A model generated the notes under the pieces. It was not told the DNA's origin. It saw nothing but the letters and a program-made list of their open reading frames with translations, and did not search any database. A DNA stretch of 64,000 bases from GCA-002708145 sp045562755. GTDB lineage: Bacteria > Chloroflexota > Dehalococcoidia > Lucifugimonadales > Lucifugimonadaceae. Below, piece by piece: positions 16,856 through 26,740 of the stretch. Where the stretch lies: contig JBJKVF010000004.1 of the NCBI GenBank assembly GCA_045562755.1, positions 1 to 64,000 on the forward strand, read 5' to 3'. The number at the start of each line of letters is the position of its first letter. The first letter of the stretch is position 1. A program made the translations under genes and the position numbers.

Positions 16856-18691
16856 TTATATACTCTCTTTTACTTTTTTTGCTAATTTTTTAGAAAAGCC
16901 TTTCAGTAATGTAATTTCAGAATGAGAAGCCTGTCTAATTTTTTTTACTGAACCAAAACGTTTTATCAATAGTTGTCTTTTCTTATTACCTATACCATCT
17001 ATAGAATCAAGTATAGATTTATTTGAACTATTATTTCTTAGAGATCTATGGTAATTGATAGCAAAACGATGAGATTCATCTCTGATTCTTTGTAGCAAGA
17101 ATAAAGATTTTGAATTTTTATCGATTATTAAGGAATCTTCTTGAAAAGGTATGAAAATTTCTTCCTCTTTTTTTGCAAGAGATATAATGGGAATATCAGA
17201 TAATCCTAGTTCTAATAACGCATGATAAGATTTTGAAAGTTGGCCTTTACCACCATCAATTATAATTAAGTTTGGTTTTTGTGAAAAACTAGACTCATCA
17301 CTCTTTTCAACCAGGTAATTACATCTTCTCTTAATAACTTCATACATGGATGCAAAATCATCATTTTTATCATGTGACTTTATCTTAAATTTTCTATAAT
17401 GTGATTTTAATTGTTTGCCATTCTGATATACAATCATGCTTCCTACAGTGTTTGTACCTTGTATATGTGAAATATCAAAGCATTCAATTCTAATTGGAGG
17501 AGATATAAGATTAAGTTCCTCTTGAAGTTCAGAAAGCGTTCTTTTTTCTTCACTTACTTTAGCTCTTTGTTTAACTTTGTATTGATTGTAACCTTCTTCT
17601 GCATTTCTTTTTACTAGGTTTAATATTTTAAGTTTTTTACCTATTGTTGGCTTTATTATTTTTACATTATATTTTTCATTATTAATTTCATTAAGCCAAA
17701 GTTCAAGATGAGATTTTTGTTGTAATTCTTCAGGGACAATAATTTCTTTAGGTATGTGAGATGCTTGAGAATAATATTGTTCGATATACTTAGAAATTAT
17801 TTTTTCTGTTGTTTCTTGTGACGTTTCTAACATCATAAAATTTTCTCGTCCAAGAAGATTGCCATTTCGTATAAAAAAAACTTCTATCCAAGATTCTTTT
17901 TTATCCTTAGAAATATTTATAACATCTGTGTTTTTAAAATTAACCCCCATTACCTGCTGCTTTTCATATATATTTTCTATTGCTTTAATTCGATCTCTAA
18001 TTAGAGCGGCTTTTTCATATTTCATGTTTTCGGATGCATTTTTCATAGAATTTTTTAATTCATCCATAACTTTTTGTGTATTTCCTGCAAGAAAGAGCGA
18101 TGCTTCATCAATAACGGTTTTATAATCTTTCTCATCAGCATAGCCTGTACAAGGTGCAATACACCTCTTTAGGTGAAACTCTAAACATGGTCTAGAATCT
18201 TTTCCGTTAATTTTTTTTGTACAAGTTCTGTAAGGGAAAAGTTTATTTAGCAAATTCAATGTTTTTCTTACACTTACTGCTGAGGCAAATGGACCAAAGT
18301 ACTTTGAATTTTTGTCAGATGCTTTTCTTGAAATATATATTTTTGGGAATGGATCATTTAAATCAACTTTTATATATGGATAATTTTTATCGTCTTTTAG
18401 TCGGATATTGTATTTGGGTTTGTGCTTTTTTATAAGCGAACTTTCTAAAAGTATTGCTTCCTGATCAGTATCTGTTGTAATGAATTCAAAATCTCTTATT
18501 TTGAGAGTGAGCTCTATAGTTTTTGAAGAGAAATTTTTATTAGATCTAAAATATGAGCTAATTCTATCTTTCAGGGAGTTTGATTTACCTATATATATGA
18601 TTTCATTTTTCTTATCGAAAAAAAGATAAATACCCGGTGATTTAGGAAGGATAGCTAATCTTGATTCTAGTGTAGATTTATCTATTGTCAA
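16856..18691 (-). CDS. uvrC: Excinuclease ABC subunit C
   Basis: UvrC makes both incisions in nucleotide excision repair. The 611 residues contain the GIY-YIG nuclease (GIYLFF then IIYIGKS at the N-terminus), a cysteine-containing linker CIAPCTGYA, a UVR domain (KYEKAALIRDRIKAIE), the RNase H-like second nuclease (FDISHIQGTNTVGSMIVYQNG, then IDGGKGQL and RDESHRFA), and a C-terminal helix-hairpin-helix (LDSIDGIGNKKRQLLIKRFG). It overlaps the upstream small gene by 4 bases. uvrA and uvrB are not in this window. Confidence 0.97.
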   Translation of the reverse strand: MTIDKSTLESRLAILPKSPGIYLFFDKKNEIIYIGKSNSLKDRISSYFRSNKNFSSKTIELTLKIRDFEFITTDTDQEAILLESSLIKKHKPKYNIRLKDDKNYPYIKVDLNDPFPKIYISRKASDKNSKYFGPFASAVSVRKTLNLLNKLFPYRTCTKKINGKDSRPCLEFHLKRCIAPCTGYADEKDYKTVIDEASLFLAGNTQKVMDELKNSMKNASENMKYEKAALIRDRIKAIENIYEKQQVMGVNFKNTDVINISKDKKESWIEVFFIRNGNLLGRENFMMLETSQETTEKIISKYIEQYYSQASHIPKEIIVPEELQQKSHLELWLNEINNEKYNVKIIKPTIGKKLKILNLVKRNAEEGYNQYKVKQRAKVSEEKRTLSELQEELNLISPPIRIECFDISHIQGTNTVGSMIVYQNGKQLKSHYRKFKIKSHDKNDDFASMYEVIKRRCNYLVEKSDESSFSQKPNLIIIDGGKGQLSKSYHALLELGLSDIPIISLAKKEEEIFIPFQEDSLIIDKNSKSLFLLQRIRDESHRFAINYHRSLRNNSSNKSILDSIDGIGNKKRQLLIKRFGSVKKIRQASHSEITLLKGFSKKLAKKVKESI

Positions 18692-18957
18692 ATGATAAAA
18701 GAAATTATTACGAGTGAGACTATAACTAAGGATGTGAGTATTCCGAGTTTTCTTAGCTCGTATGGAAGGTATTTTTGATTGATTTCTTCTTTTGTTGAAA
18801 TAGATTTAGTTGCTTTGCTTGATTTTAAAGTGATATGATTACCGCTATCTTTGTTGGGTATTTCATCAAATTCTTTTGATTGTTTTTCAGTAACTGTTTG
18901 ATTGAAAACATTTACTTTTTTTGCCTTATTTTTTTTATTTTTAGATTTATTAGCCAT
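18688..18957 (-). CDS. Small tail-anchored membrane protein, unknown
   Basis: The 89-residue protein has a lysine- and asparagine-rich N-terminal half, predicted to be cytosolic and disordered. A single C-terminal hydrophobic helix (residues 71-89, LGILTSLVIVSLVIISFII) ends at the last residue. It overlaps the uvrC start by 4 bases and follows the kinase-like gene by 9 bases, so it is in the same operon. No function recognised. Confidence 0.55.
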   Translation of the reverse strand: MANKSKNKKNKAKKVNVFNQTVTEKQSKEFDEIPNKDSGNHITLKSSKATKSISTKEEINQKYLPYELRKLGILTSLVIVSLVIISFII

Positions 18958-18966
18958 CTTCTTATT

Positions 18967-19662
18967 CTACAAGTTATTTTTATTTTTAACAATACTTATA
19001 CATAAATTAGTGATATTTTCCTTAGAAAAATGAGAGGAATTAATAATAATATCAAGTAAATTTTCATTTAATGGTCTAGAGTTAAAAGCCTGCGTGTAAT
19101 AATTATTTTGATTATTGTCTGCCTGTTCAATAATTTTTTTGGCACCAGAAAAATTATTTATATTTTGTTCTCTAATTGTACGATTTATTCTATCTTTTTT
19201 ATCACATGCAATTCCAATTTTAAAAACATCTTTATGATTTTTTAGAATTTCTGAAGCTCCTCTTCCAATTATTACAGCATTACCAATGGAGTATATGTCT
19301 TCAATTACTTCTGAGGTAGATTGAATAAACATTTCTTCATCAAAATTATCATTATTTTTACTCATTTTTTCATAAGGAGTGCTTAATATTTGTTCGATGT
19401 CTGGTCCAAAATATGGATCACCAACCATTCCTATTGAGGCAGAATTTTTTACTATTTTTTGTATTGCTTTTACGAACTTATTCAAACCTGAATGTACATT
19501 TTCTTCAGTCTCAATAACATGGTTAAGAGAAGTATTAACCTTTTTTGCAATTTCAGCCATAATAATTCTATCGATATAATCATAAGATAATTTTTCTGCT
19601 ATGTCTTTTGCAATTTCCGGTGCACCAGATCCTAACCTACCTTCGATTGTTATAATATTCAT
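18967..19662 (-). CDS. Cytidylate kinase-like family protein
   Basis: The 231 residues start with ITIEGRLGSGAPEIAKDIAEKL, the P-loop of the cytidylate kinase-like family, although the usual GSGG-K/R is GSGAPE with no P-loop lysine. Residues VIIGRGAS and later REQN resemble the second and lid segments of that family. Nucleotide binding is likely; kinase activity is doubtful. It lies 11 bases after the Xer recombinase gene and before the small membrane gene. Confidence 0.7.
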   Translation of the reverse strand: MNIITIEGRLGSGAPEIAKDIAEKLSYDYIDRIIMAEIAKKVNTSLNHVIETEENVHSGLNKFVKAIQKIVKNSASIGMVGDPYFGPDIEQILSTPYEKMSKNNDNFDEEMFIQSTSEVIEDIYSIGNAVIIGRGASEILKNHKDVFKIGIACDKKDRINRTIREQNINNFSGAKKIIEQADNNQNNYYTQAFNSRPLNENLLDIIINSSHFSKENITNLCISIVKNKNNL

Positions 19663-19673
19663 AATTATTCCTT

Positions 19674-20561
19674 CTATTTTCTTGGATGATATTTTTCGTA
19701 TGAATTCTTTACGTATTCATTTGATAGCTGAGTATATATTTGAGTTGTTGCTATGTTTGCATGTCCTAAAAGGTCCTGAACATTCTTTAATGAAGCTCCA
19801 CCTTGAAGTAAGTGAGTAGCAAAGCTGTGCCTTATCATGTGAGGGCTAATATTTTTATTAATCCCAGAAATAGAGGCTATATTTTTAATTATTAGCCAGA
19901 ATGCTTGTCTGGACATTCTTTTTCCTAGCCTATTAATAAAAAGTACATCAGTCTCAAATTTAACATATTTTTTTCTATATGTATTTATGTATAATTCTAT
20001 ATTACTAATTACTTTGCTATAAACAGGGATATTTCTCTGCTTATCGCCTTTTCCTAAAGTAGTAATCAGTAGTTCACTTGAATATATGTTTGATAAATTT
20101 AGGTTTATTAATTCTGAAACTCTCATACCAGTTGCATACATTAGTTCAATCATTACTGAATCTCTATTAGACTGAAAATTATTATTATTTTTTGAAGATT
20201 TAAGGAGTAGTTCTATTTCTTCATAAGAAAGAATATCTGGTATCATATTCGAAACTTTTGGCTGTGTGAATTCAGAGAAAGGATTTGATGAAATATAATT
20301 TTCAGACCTTAGAAATTTAAAAAATGATTTATTAGATGCTATTTTTCGTGATTTTGTTGAATTTTTATAACTTTTAGAATTTAAATTTTCTATATATTTA
20401 GTTATGTTGTCCTGATTTACTTCTTTTATTTTTTTTATTCTAAATTTTAACAAAAAACTTATGAAGTCATTAATATCATTTTTGTAGGCTTCTAATGTAT
20501 TAAAAGCAAATCCTCTTTCTACTGATAGATAGTTAGTGAATATTTCTAATTCTTTTTTCAT
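19674..20561 (-). CDS. xerD: Tyrosine recombinase of the XerC/XerD type
   Basis: At 295 residues it is normal for a chromosome-dimer-resolving recombinase. N-terminal SAM-like domain (1-105), then the catalytic domain with R147 (ATGMRVSEL), K171 (LGKGDKQR), H241 and R244 (HMIRHSFATHL), H267 (LLGHANI) and nucleophile Y276 (TQIYTQL). Flanking genes are core genes and there are no att-like repeats, so it is not an island integrase. Whether this is XerC, XerD or a single XerH-like protein cannot be told; the symbol is a best guess. Confidence 0.87.
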   Translation of the reverse strand: MKKELEIFTNYLSVERGFAFNTLEAYKNDINDFISFLLKFRIKKIKEVNQDNITKYIENLNSKSYKNSTKSRKIASNKSFFKFLRSENYISSNPFSEFTQPKVSNMIPDILSYEEIELLLKSSKNNNNFQSNRDSVMIELMYATGMRVSELINLNLSNIYSSELLITTLGKGDKQRNIPVYSKVISNIELYINTYRKKYVKFETDVLFINRLGKRMSRQAFWLIIKNIASISGINKNISPHMIRHSFATHLLQGGASLKNVQDLLGHANIATTQIYTQLSNEYVKNSYEKYHPRK

Positions 20562-20651
20562 TTTACTTAAAAATTTTGATAAACTAAGAAACTATATTAT
20601 AAATTTATTAAATTTATTATTACAGAAAATTTTTCAATAAGGTTTACAAAT

Positions 20652-21473
20652 TTGTTTGATTTAATATCTATAGAGATACCATTTAACCCAAATCTTGTGG
20701 CAGGCAGTTTTATTTCAATAAGCTGGCACGGTTTACTTAGTTTTGTTGGAGTTGCAGTTGCAATATGGATGGTAAGTAATGCTGCAAAAAAAGAAAATTT
20801 AGATGTAGATATGGTCTATAACACAGCAATATTCGGGATTATTGGTGGAGTTATTGGTGCTAGACTAGTTCACGTAATTGATTATTGGGGTGTTTATTCA
20901 GGAGACCCAATAAAAATTATTTCTATTTGGTCAGGTGGAATAGGTTTATGGGGTGGAATACTTGGAGGTTGGTTAGGTGGAGCTTTATATGCAAAATACT
21001 CTGGAGCTTCTGTTGGTAAATTAATGGATATAACTGCCCCTGCAATGTTTGTAGCACAGACTATAGGTAGAGTAGGGGATATTATTAATGGCGAGCATTG
21101 GTCTAGGGCTTTAGATACATTTTGGGGTTGGTATTTTACTCATCCTGATAGCCCCGCAAGAATTGGCGCAGAAAGATTTTATGGAGATCCAGAAAGACCT
21201 GTTCATCCTGCAGTAGTTTACGAAATGATATGGAACATTATCGGTCTATTTGTAATAACTAAGTTACGGGGGAAGCTTACACCTGATGGATCTATTTGGT
21301 GGGTATATTTAGCTTGGTATTCTATAGGAAGATTTTTTATACAATTCTTGAGATTAGATGATGTAAAGTTCCTTGGTTTACAGGAAGCTCATATCATAGC
21401 TATTATTGTTCTGTCTGTTTCATTGCCATATATTTATACAAGAGTAAGATTTAAGAATAAAAAAATAAAATAA
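20652..21473 (+). CDS. lgt: Prolipoprotein diacylglyceryl transferase
   Basis: This membrane enzyme transfers diacylglycerol to the lipobox cysteine of prelipoproteins, such as those at 5988-6851, 58714-59769 and 61300-62319. The 273 residues show the Lgt pattern: HGLLSF near the N-terminus, IGARLVHVI, SIWSGGIGLWGGILGG, the signature GRVGDIINGEHW starting near residue 139 (R140), and RPVHPAVVYE. It begins at TTG 20652 with AAGG ten bases before. It runs convergent with recJ, 2 bases between stops. Confidence 0.95.
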   Translation: MFDLISIEIPFNPNLVAGSFISISWHGLLSFVGVAVAIWMVSNAAKKENLDVDMVYNTAIFGIIGGVIGARLVHVIDYWGVYSGDPIKIISIWSGGIGLWGGILGGWLGGALYAKYSGASVGKLMDITAPAMFVAQTIGRVGDIINGEHWSRALDTFWGWYFTHPDSPARIGAERFYGDPERPVHPAVVYEMIWNIIGLFVITKLRGKLTPDGSIWWVYLAWYSIGRFFIQFLRLDDVKFLGLQEAHIIAIIVLSVSLPYIYTRVRFKNKKIK

Positions 21474-21475
21474 CA

Positions 21476-23188
21476 TCACTCTTTAGATTCTTTTATATCA
21501 ATAAGATTTAATTGATAATTAGTTCTTTCTCTCCAAATATTTGTTTTCAAAGTAAAAATAATGTCGATAAGTTTAGGCTTAGATAATTTTTCAGCTAAAT
21601 TAAAACCAATAGCGTTAATTTTTCCTCCATTTCTGTCAATATTTATCTTAATATGATTATTTTCTTTACCTACTCTTTGTAAATCATTAGGTAGAACATT
21701 TTTCAATAAAAAAATTGGTTCATGATTATCTACTCCAAATGGTTCTAGTGTATCTATAAATTTCCATAAAGATGGTGATAAATCTCCAACATCAATCTCA
21801 GTATCTATTTTAATTTTTTTATTACTCTCCACAGATAATCCAGATAAAAAGGCATTATTCTTAATCTCGGTTATAAAATTATCGAGCAATTCCTCTTTTA
21901 GTGTGAAGCCTGCCGCTCTTTTATGTCCACCGAATTTATCAAAAATATTTGAAAAATGAGACAATCCTTGAAATAAATCATATTTTTCATTTGATCTACA
22001 GGATGCTTTTACTAAACCTGAATCAATTTTATATACGATAGCAGGCTTTGATGTAAATTCACAAATTTTTCCAGCAATAGGACCAAGAATACCTAAAGGA
22101 AAATTCGATAAATTAACTGATAAAATTAGATCATCTTTTTGTTCTTCAATAGATGGAAGGGCAAGAGACCATGCTTGATTACTATAGTTTTTTCTTTCTT
22201 CATTTTGAAGATTAATTCTATTAGCTAATAGTTTAGATTCCCTGACATCATTGCTAATTAGGAGTTGCAAGCTAGGTTCTGAATCCCCTAATCTACCTGG
22301 TGCATTCAATCTCGGTGCTACGTAATACGATATAAATTCAGTATTAATTTTAACAGAATTATTATTTACTCTTGAAATATTAAATAGTTCTCTTATTCCA
22401 GGTAAATTTGTTTTACCCAAGGATTTCAGTCCTTCTGAAACTATTTTTCTATTTTCGGATTTTAATGATACCTGATCAGAAATTGTTCCTAATGCTGCTA
22501 AACATGTAAAATATTCAGGCAGTTCAATATTCTTAAATTTATAAAATTCTTCTGCTAATTTATATGCAACTCCTGAACCAGAATAATCATTTTGAATTTT
22601 CTTTTCTTTATTTTCATGAGGATTTATTATTGCGTGTGCATTGGGTTGTTCTCCTGGATTTAAGTGATGGTCGGTGACGATTGTATCTATTTTTAAGGAA
22701 TTTGCATAGGCAATTTCATCAATGGAGGTTGAACCAGTATCAACGGTTATAATTAAATTAACACCTAATTGATTAAAGGCATCAACAAATTTTGTGGTTA
22801 ATCCATGTCCATCTTGTTCTCTTTTAGGAATTAATGGATAAATTTTTCCAGAGAAGTTTTCAATAAGCCTAATTATTATGGCTGTACCTGATAAACCATC
22901 AACATCAAAATCTCCGAAAACACCAATTTTTTCATTATTTACTAATGCTAGATTGATTCTCTTTATTGCAATTTCCATATGCTTGAATTCTGAATTATCA
23001 CTTATATGATTAATTTCAATGAAATCTTTAATTTCATCTGGTGATTTGAGTCCTCGGTTCCAGAAAATTTTGCTTGCAATATGGAAAGGGATATTTAACT
23101 TATGTAAATTTAGATTTAAAATAAAACCTTCTTTAGGATATGATCTTAGTACCCATTTATTATCCAAAATATACTTAGACCTTCCCAA
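21476..23188 (-). CDS. recJ: Single-stranded-DNA exonuclease RecJ
   Basis: RecJ degrades single-stranded DNA 5'-3' in repair. The 570 residues contain the DHH phosphoesterase motifs: GDFDVDG at 92-98, VDTGSTS at 149-155, TDHHLNPGE at 172-180, and the DHHA1 motif GHKRAAGF in the C-terminal half. An OB-like domain follows. It starts at TTG 23188 and overlaps the end of fabF by 14 bases, so the two are coupled. Confidence 0.94.
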   Translation of the reverse strand: MGRSKYILDNKWVLRSYPKEGFILNLNLHKLNIPFHIASKIFWNRGLKSPDEIKDFIEINHISDNSEFKHMEIAIKRINLALVNNEKIGVFGDFDVDGLSGTAIIIRLIENFSGKIYPLIPKREQDGHGLTTKFVDAFNQLGVNLIITVDTGSTSIDEIAYANSLKIDTIVTDHHLNPGEQPNAHAIINPHENKEKKIQNDYSGSGVAYKLAEEFYKFKNIELPEYFTCLAALGTISDQVSLKSENRKIVSEGLKSLGKTNLPGIRELFNISRVNNNSVKINTEFISYYVAPRLNAPGRLGDSEPSLQLLISNDVRESKLLANRINLQNEERKNYSNQAWSLALPSIEEQKDDLILSVNLSNFPLGILGPIAGKICEFTSKPAIVYKIDSGLVKASCRSNEKYDLFQGLSHFSNIFDKFGGHKRAAGFTLKEELLDNFITEIKNNAFLSGLSVESNKKIKIDTEIDVGDLSPSLWKFIDTLEPFGVDNHEPIFLLKNVLPNDLQRVGKENNHIKINIDRNGGKINAIGFNLAEKLSKPKLIDIIFTLKTNIWRERTNYQLNLIDIKESKE

Positions 23189-24410
23189 AAATCAAGCTGG
23201 AGTTATGACCTCCAAAGCCTAAGGAATTAGTCATAACTTTTGAAATATCTGCCCTTATTGATTCATTGGGAACATAGTTTAAGTCACAATCTGGATCAGG
23301 ATTTTCATAATTGATAGTAGGAGGAATTATAGAATGATTTATTGCTAGAATACTAATTACTGATTCAATCGCTCCTGCAGCACCTAATAGATGTCCTGTC
23401 ATAGACTTAGTTGAGCTGATTGGCATTTTATAAGCTCGGTCACTAAAAGTATTCTTAATACTTATCGTTTCAAACTTATCATTCAAGGGTGTAGATGTCC
23501 CATGAGCATTTATATAATCTATTTCAGTACTATTGGTTTTACTTGAATTTAATGCCATTTGCATAGCTCGGCTTGCTCCTTCACCTTCGGGGTGAGGTTG
23601 AGTCACATGGTGGGCATCGCTAGAAGCACCATATCCAAGTAATTCAGCAATGATATTTGCACCTCTTTTAGAGGCATGTTCATCTGATTCAAGTATAACT
23701 ATACCTGCTCCTTCTCCAAGCACAAAGCCATCTCTTTCTTTATCGAATGGTCTAGACGCAGATTTCGGATTATCATTTTGAGTAGAAAGCGCCATACAAG
23801 AATTAAATCCAGCTATTCCTATAGGACATACAGCCGCTTCAGTACCTCCTGCAATTGCAACGTCTATGACTCCACGTCTAATCATTTCATACGCTTCACC
23901 AATTGAATCCGCTCCTGTAGCACATGCAGAAACTGTTGAGAAGTTTGGGCCTCTTGCTCCAAGCATCATAGAAACTTGACCTGATGCCATATCGCCCAAC
24001 ATCATTGGTACTAAGAATGGACTAACTCTTTTAGGGCCACGATTCAACATTACTTTGTGCTGTTCTGTAATTGTGATAATTCCACCTACACCACTACCAA
24101 TAATTACACCTATTCTTGTTGTATCTTCATTTTGAATATCTAATCCTGAATGATTTACTGCTTCTTTTGATGCTACGCAAGCAAATTGAGCAAATCTATC
24201 TAATCTTTTAGATTCTTTTCTTCCCAATATTTCACTAGGGTTAAAATTCTTTACCTCTGCAGCAATTTTGGTCTCATATTCTTGAGGATCAAAAGAGCTT
24301 ATATAATCAATACCTGATTTACCATTAATCAGATTTCCCCAAGTTGTATCAACTTGATTTCCTATTGGTGTGACAAGGCCTAATCCAGTTACCATTACTT
24401 TTTGTGACAT
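23175..24410 (-). CDS. fabF: Beta-ketoacyl-ACP synthase II
   Basis: FabF extends acyl chains in fatty acid synthesis by condensing acyl-ACP with malonyl-ACP. At 411 residues it has the C163-H303-H340 catalytic triad (TVSACATG, NAHGTSTPLND, STKSMTGHLLGAAG) and the C-terminal NSLGFGGHN. Length and motifs are those of FabF and not FabH. Other fab genes are absent from the neighbourhood. It is divergent from mtaB, with a 117-base AT-rich promoter region between. Confidence 0.96.
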   Translation of the reverse strand: MSQKVMVTGLGLVTPIGNQVDTTWGNLINGKSGIDYISSFDPQEYETKIAAEVKNFNPSEILGRKESKRLDRFAQFACVASKEAVNHSGLDIQNEDTTRIGVIIGSGVGGIITITEQHKVMLNRGPKRVSPFLVPMMLGDMASGQVSMMLGARGPNFSTVSACATGADSIGEAYEMIRRGVIDVAIAGGTEAAVCPIGIAGFNSCMALSTQNDNPKSASRPFDKERDGFVLGEGAGIVILESDEHASKRGANIIAELLGYGASSDAHHVTQPHPEGEGASRAMQMALNSSKTNSTEIDYINAHGTSTPLNDKFETISIKNTFSDRAYKMPISSTKSMTGHLLGAAGAIESVISILAINHSIIPPTINYENPDPDCDLNYVPNESIRADISKVMTNSLGFGGHNSSLIFGKV

Positions 24411-24527
24411 TAATTATTCTCCGTAAAAATATATATTTTCGAGTATAACAATTATTAATTTTCAATTCTCTAATAGATTTATACTAATTTAATTCTTTAT
24501 AATAAAAATTTATCTAAATAAATTTGT

Positions 24528-25811
24528 ATGAATATGAAATTTTTAATTGAAACTCATGGATGTAAACTAAATACTGCTGATAGCCAAGCAATTTCTAATC
24601 AACTTATAAAAAATGGTTATCAATTATCAAAATCTTCTGATATTCCAGATTTATTCATACTAAATTCTTGTACTGTTACACATGTAGCCGATAGAAAAGC
24701 AAGACAGGCTTTAAATAAGGCACGAAGACAATTTCCTAAAGCTTTGGTAGTTGCTGCAGGATGCTATCCAGAAAGGTCTTACAATGATTTATATGATATG
24801 CCATCTGTTGATCTAGTAGTCCCAAATTCAAAAAAAAATGAATTAGTCTCAATAATCTCAACTACTCTTGGACATGAAGATGTAAATAAATTAGAAAATT
24901 ATCATGAGTTTAGTTCGGATTTTTTATTAGGTAGAACTCGTGCTTCTGTAAAAATTCAAGAAGGATGTGATCAAGTTTGTTCATATTGTATTGTTCCAAA
25001 AGTTAGAGGGAGAGAACGTAGTATCCCTAAGGAAAAAATAATTTCTAATATTAGTTATTTTGTTAATAAAGGATGTCCGGAAATTATACTTACAGGTACC
25101 CAATTAGGTTCATATGGTTTTGATTTAAGTGACACAAATTTGATTGATCTTATTAAGTCTATATTAGAGTACACTGATGTACAAAGATTAAGAATTTCTT
25201 CTATTCAACCCTCTGAATTTTCCGAGGATTTATTATCACTTTGGAATAATGAAGGAAAAGGAAGACTTTGTCCTCATTTTCATATTCCTTTACAAAGTGG
25301 TAGTAATAAAATACTAAAATCAATGAGAAGAACATATACCAAAGAAGATTTCATTAGGTGTTGCGAAATGGTAAAAAATGAGATATCTGAATCTTCTATC
25401 ACTACAGATATTATTTCTGGTTTTCCAGGAGAAGATGATTATAGTCACAATGAAACAAAAGAAACAATTAGAAAAATAATTTTATCTGATGGACATGTTT
25501 TCCCATATTCTAAACGAGAAGGTACCACGGCTGCTTTCTTGAAAAATCAGCTTGATCCAAAAATAAAATCTAAAAGATCTAGCGAGCTAAGAAATATTAT
25601 CCAAAAGAAATTTATCAGCTTTAGACAATCTAATTTTGGAAAGACAAAATCTGTGCTATGGGAAGGTAAAAATAGAAATAGTGGCTTAACAGATAATTAC
25701 ATTAGAGTTAAAGCTAACCCAGAGTATATTGATAATCATCCATTTGAATCAATAGAGAATGTAGAACTAGAAAAACTCGAAAATAATATAGTCGTATCAA
25801 AATTAAAATAA
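24528..25811 (+). CDS. mtaB: tRNA t6A37 methylthiotransferase
   Basis: A radical-SAM enzyme that adds methylthio to N6-threonylcarbamoyladenosine at position 37 of tRNAs. N-terminal UPF0004 domain with cluster cysteines C12, C48 and C79; radical SAM cysteines C147, C151 and C154 (GCDQVCSYCIVP); C-terminal TRAM-like region. The start ETHGCKLN and the length of 427 residues fit MtaB better than MiaB (usually TxGCQMN and about 440-450 residues with DDYEEA-type extension). Followed at once by a strong terminator. Confidence 0.9.
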   Translation: MNMKFLIETHGCKLNTADSQAISNQLIKNGYQLSKSSDIPDLFILNSCTVTHVADRKARQALNKARRQFPKALVVAAGCYPERSYNDLYDMPSVDLVVPNSKKNELVSIISTTLGHEDVNKLENYHEFSSDFLLGRTRASVKIQEGCDQVCSYCIVPKVRGRERSIPKEKIISNISYFVNKGCPEIILTGTQLGSYGFDLSDTNLIDLIKSILEYTDVQRLRISSIQPSEFSEDLLSLWNNEGKGRLCPHFHIPLQSGSNKILKSMRRTYTKEDFIRCCEMVKNEISESSITTDIISGFPGEDDYSHNETKETIRKIILSDGHVFPYSKREGTTAAFLKNQLDPKIKSKRSSELRNIIQKKFISFRQSNFGKTKSVLWEGKNRNSGLTDNYIRVKANPEYIDNHPFESIENVELEKLENNIVVSKLK

Positions 25812-25840
25812 AAAAACGGAATTTTTATTTACCGTTTTTT
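25811..25840. terminator. Bidirectional intrinsic terminator
   Basis: AAAAAACGG (25811-25819) pairs with CCGTTTTTT (25832-25840) around a 12-base loop. Because the stem begins with As and ends with Ts, it can terminate both mtaB from the left and the metallo-beta-lactamase-fold gene from the right. Confidence 0.8.
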
Positions 25841-25861
25841 TATTTTAAGGACAGTTCTTTA

Positions 25862-26704
25862 TTAAAAATCTATAGCTCGAAGTTCAATGTTTCCTTTTCT
25901 TCTTTCCAAATAACCAGCAGATTGATGGTACCCATGAGCAAAGATCATCAGCCATCCTTCTTTTTCACATTTGTCTAATAACTCTTTTTTCATTTTCAAT
26001 GTTTGATCTGGATATCTATCAAAAGCAGTTATGTATGGTAGAGGAATATGATTTGGCGTTGGTATAAGATTAGCTAAATATATTATTCTTTCGCTACCTG
26101 TATTTATAAAAACAATTTGATGGCCATCCGAATAGCCGTGAGTTACTAAAGTTTTCACTCCTGGTACTACCTCCACATCTCCATCTAGTAATTCAACTAA
26201 TCCCTTGTCGTGTAGAACTTTTAGATGTTCAACTCCAGTACCATATATAGGCTTAGATCTTTCATTAGGAGAGAAAGCTTCATTCCAAGCTGATCTTTGT
26301 ATCAAGTATTTTGCTTTTGGAAATGAGGGTATTATTTTACCTTCTCTATCTAATTTGGTAGCTCCTCCACTATGTGAAAAAGCAAGGTGAGTCAATATAA
26401 CATAGTTGATGTCTCGGGCACTCACACCATTATGTCTAAGGTTACGTATTAATTTTGATGAAGAATGTCCATAAATTTCCCTTGTTATTTCAGGTTCTTT
26501 ATTACCTATTCCAGCATCGACTAAAATATTTGCTTGAGGAGTTCTTATTAGGAGAGAATTTAAACCTAATCGAACTCTATTTTTTCGGTCTGGTTTAGCA
26601 TTTTTTTCCCATAGAATTTTAGGAACGGAACCAAACATAGGTCCCCCATCTAGAAGAAAAGTTCCATCGCTAACTAATTTTACAGCCAAAGTACTAGTTG
26701 TCAT
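25862..26704 (-). CDS. Metallo-beta-lactamase-fold protein with most metal ligands lost
   Basis: The 280 residues align along their full length with a common MBL-fold hydrolase family (VDAGIGNK near residue 62, ILTHLAFSHSGGATKLDREG from 103, NERSKPIYG, YITAFDRYP). The HxHxDH motif reads H106-L-A108-F-S110-H111. The later PGH histidine is Y191 (THGY at 188-191) and the bridging aspartate of GDL is N212 (ANL, 211-213). H257 remains. At least four of the usual ligands are therefore replaced, and a binuclear zinc site cannot form normally. It may be a pseudoenzyme or use a different site. A dyad at 26741-26762 lies 37 bases upstream. Confidence 0.8.
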   Translation of the reverse strand: MTTSTLAVKLVSDGTFLLDGGPMFGSVPKILWEKNAKPDRKNRVRLGLNSLLIRTPQANILVDAGIGNKEPEITREIYGHSSSKLIRNLRHNGVSARDINYVILTHLAFSHSGGATKLDREGKIIPSFPKAKYLIQRSAWNEAFSPNERSKPIYGTGVEHLKVLHDKGLVELLDGDVEVVPGVKTLVTHGYSDGHQIVFINTGSERIIYLANLIPTPNHIPLPYITAFDRYPDQTLKMKKELLDKCEKEGWLMIFAHGYHQSAGYLERRKGNIELRAIDF

Positions 26705-26740
26705 TTTACGCCTCCAAAAAGAAAAATCTTTTATTTTTAC

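Noticed and set aside
19674..20561. Integrase of a genomic island
   Set aside because: Length, motifs and flanking core genes fit a chromosomal Xer recombinase; no direct repeats or mobile genes nearby.
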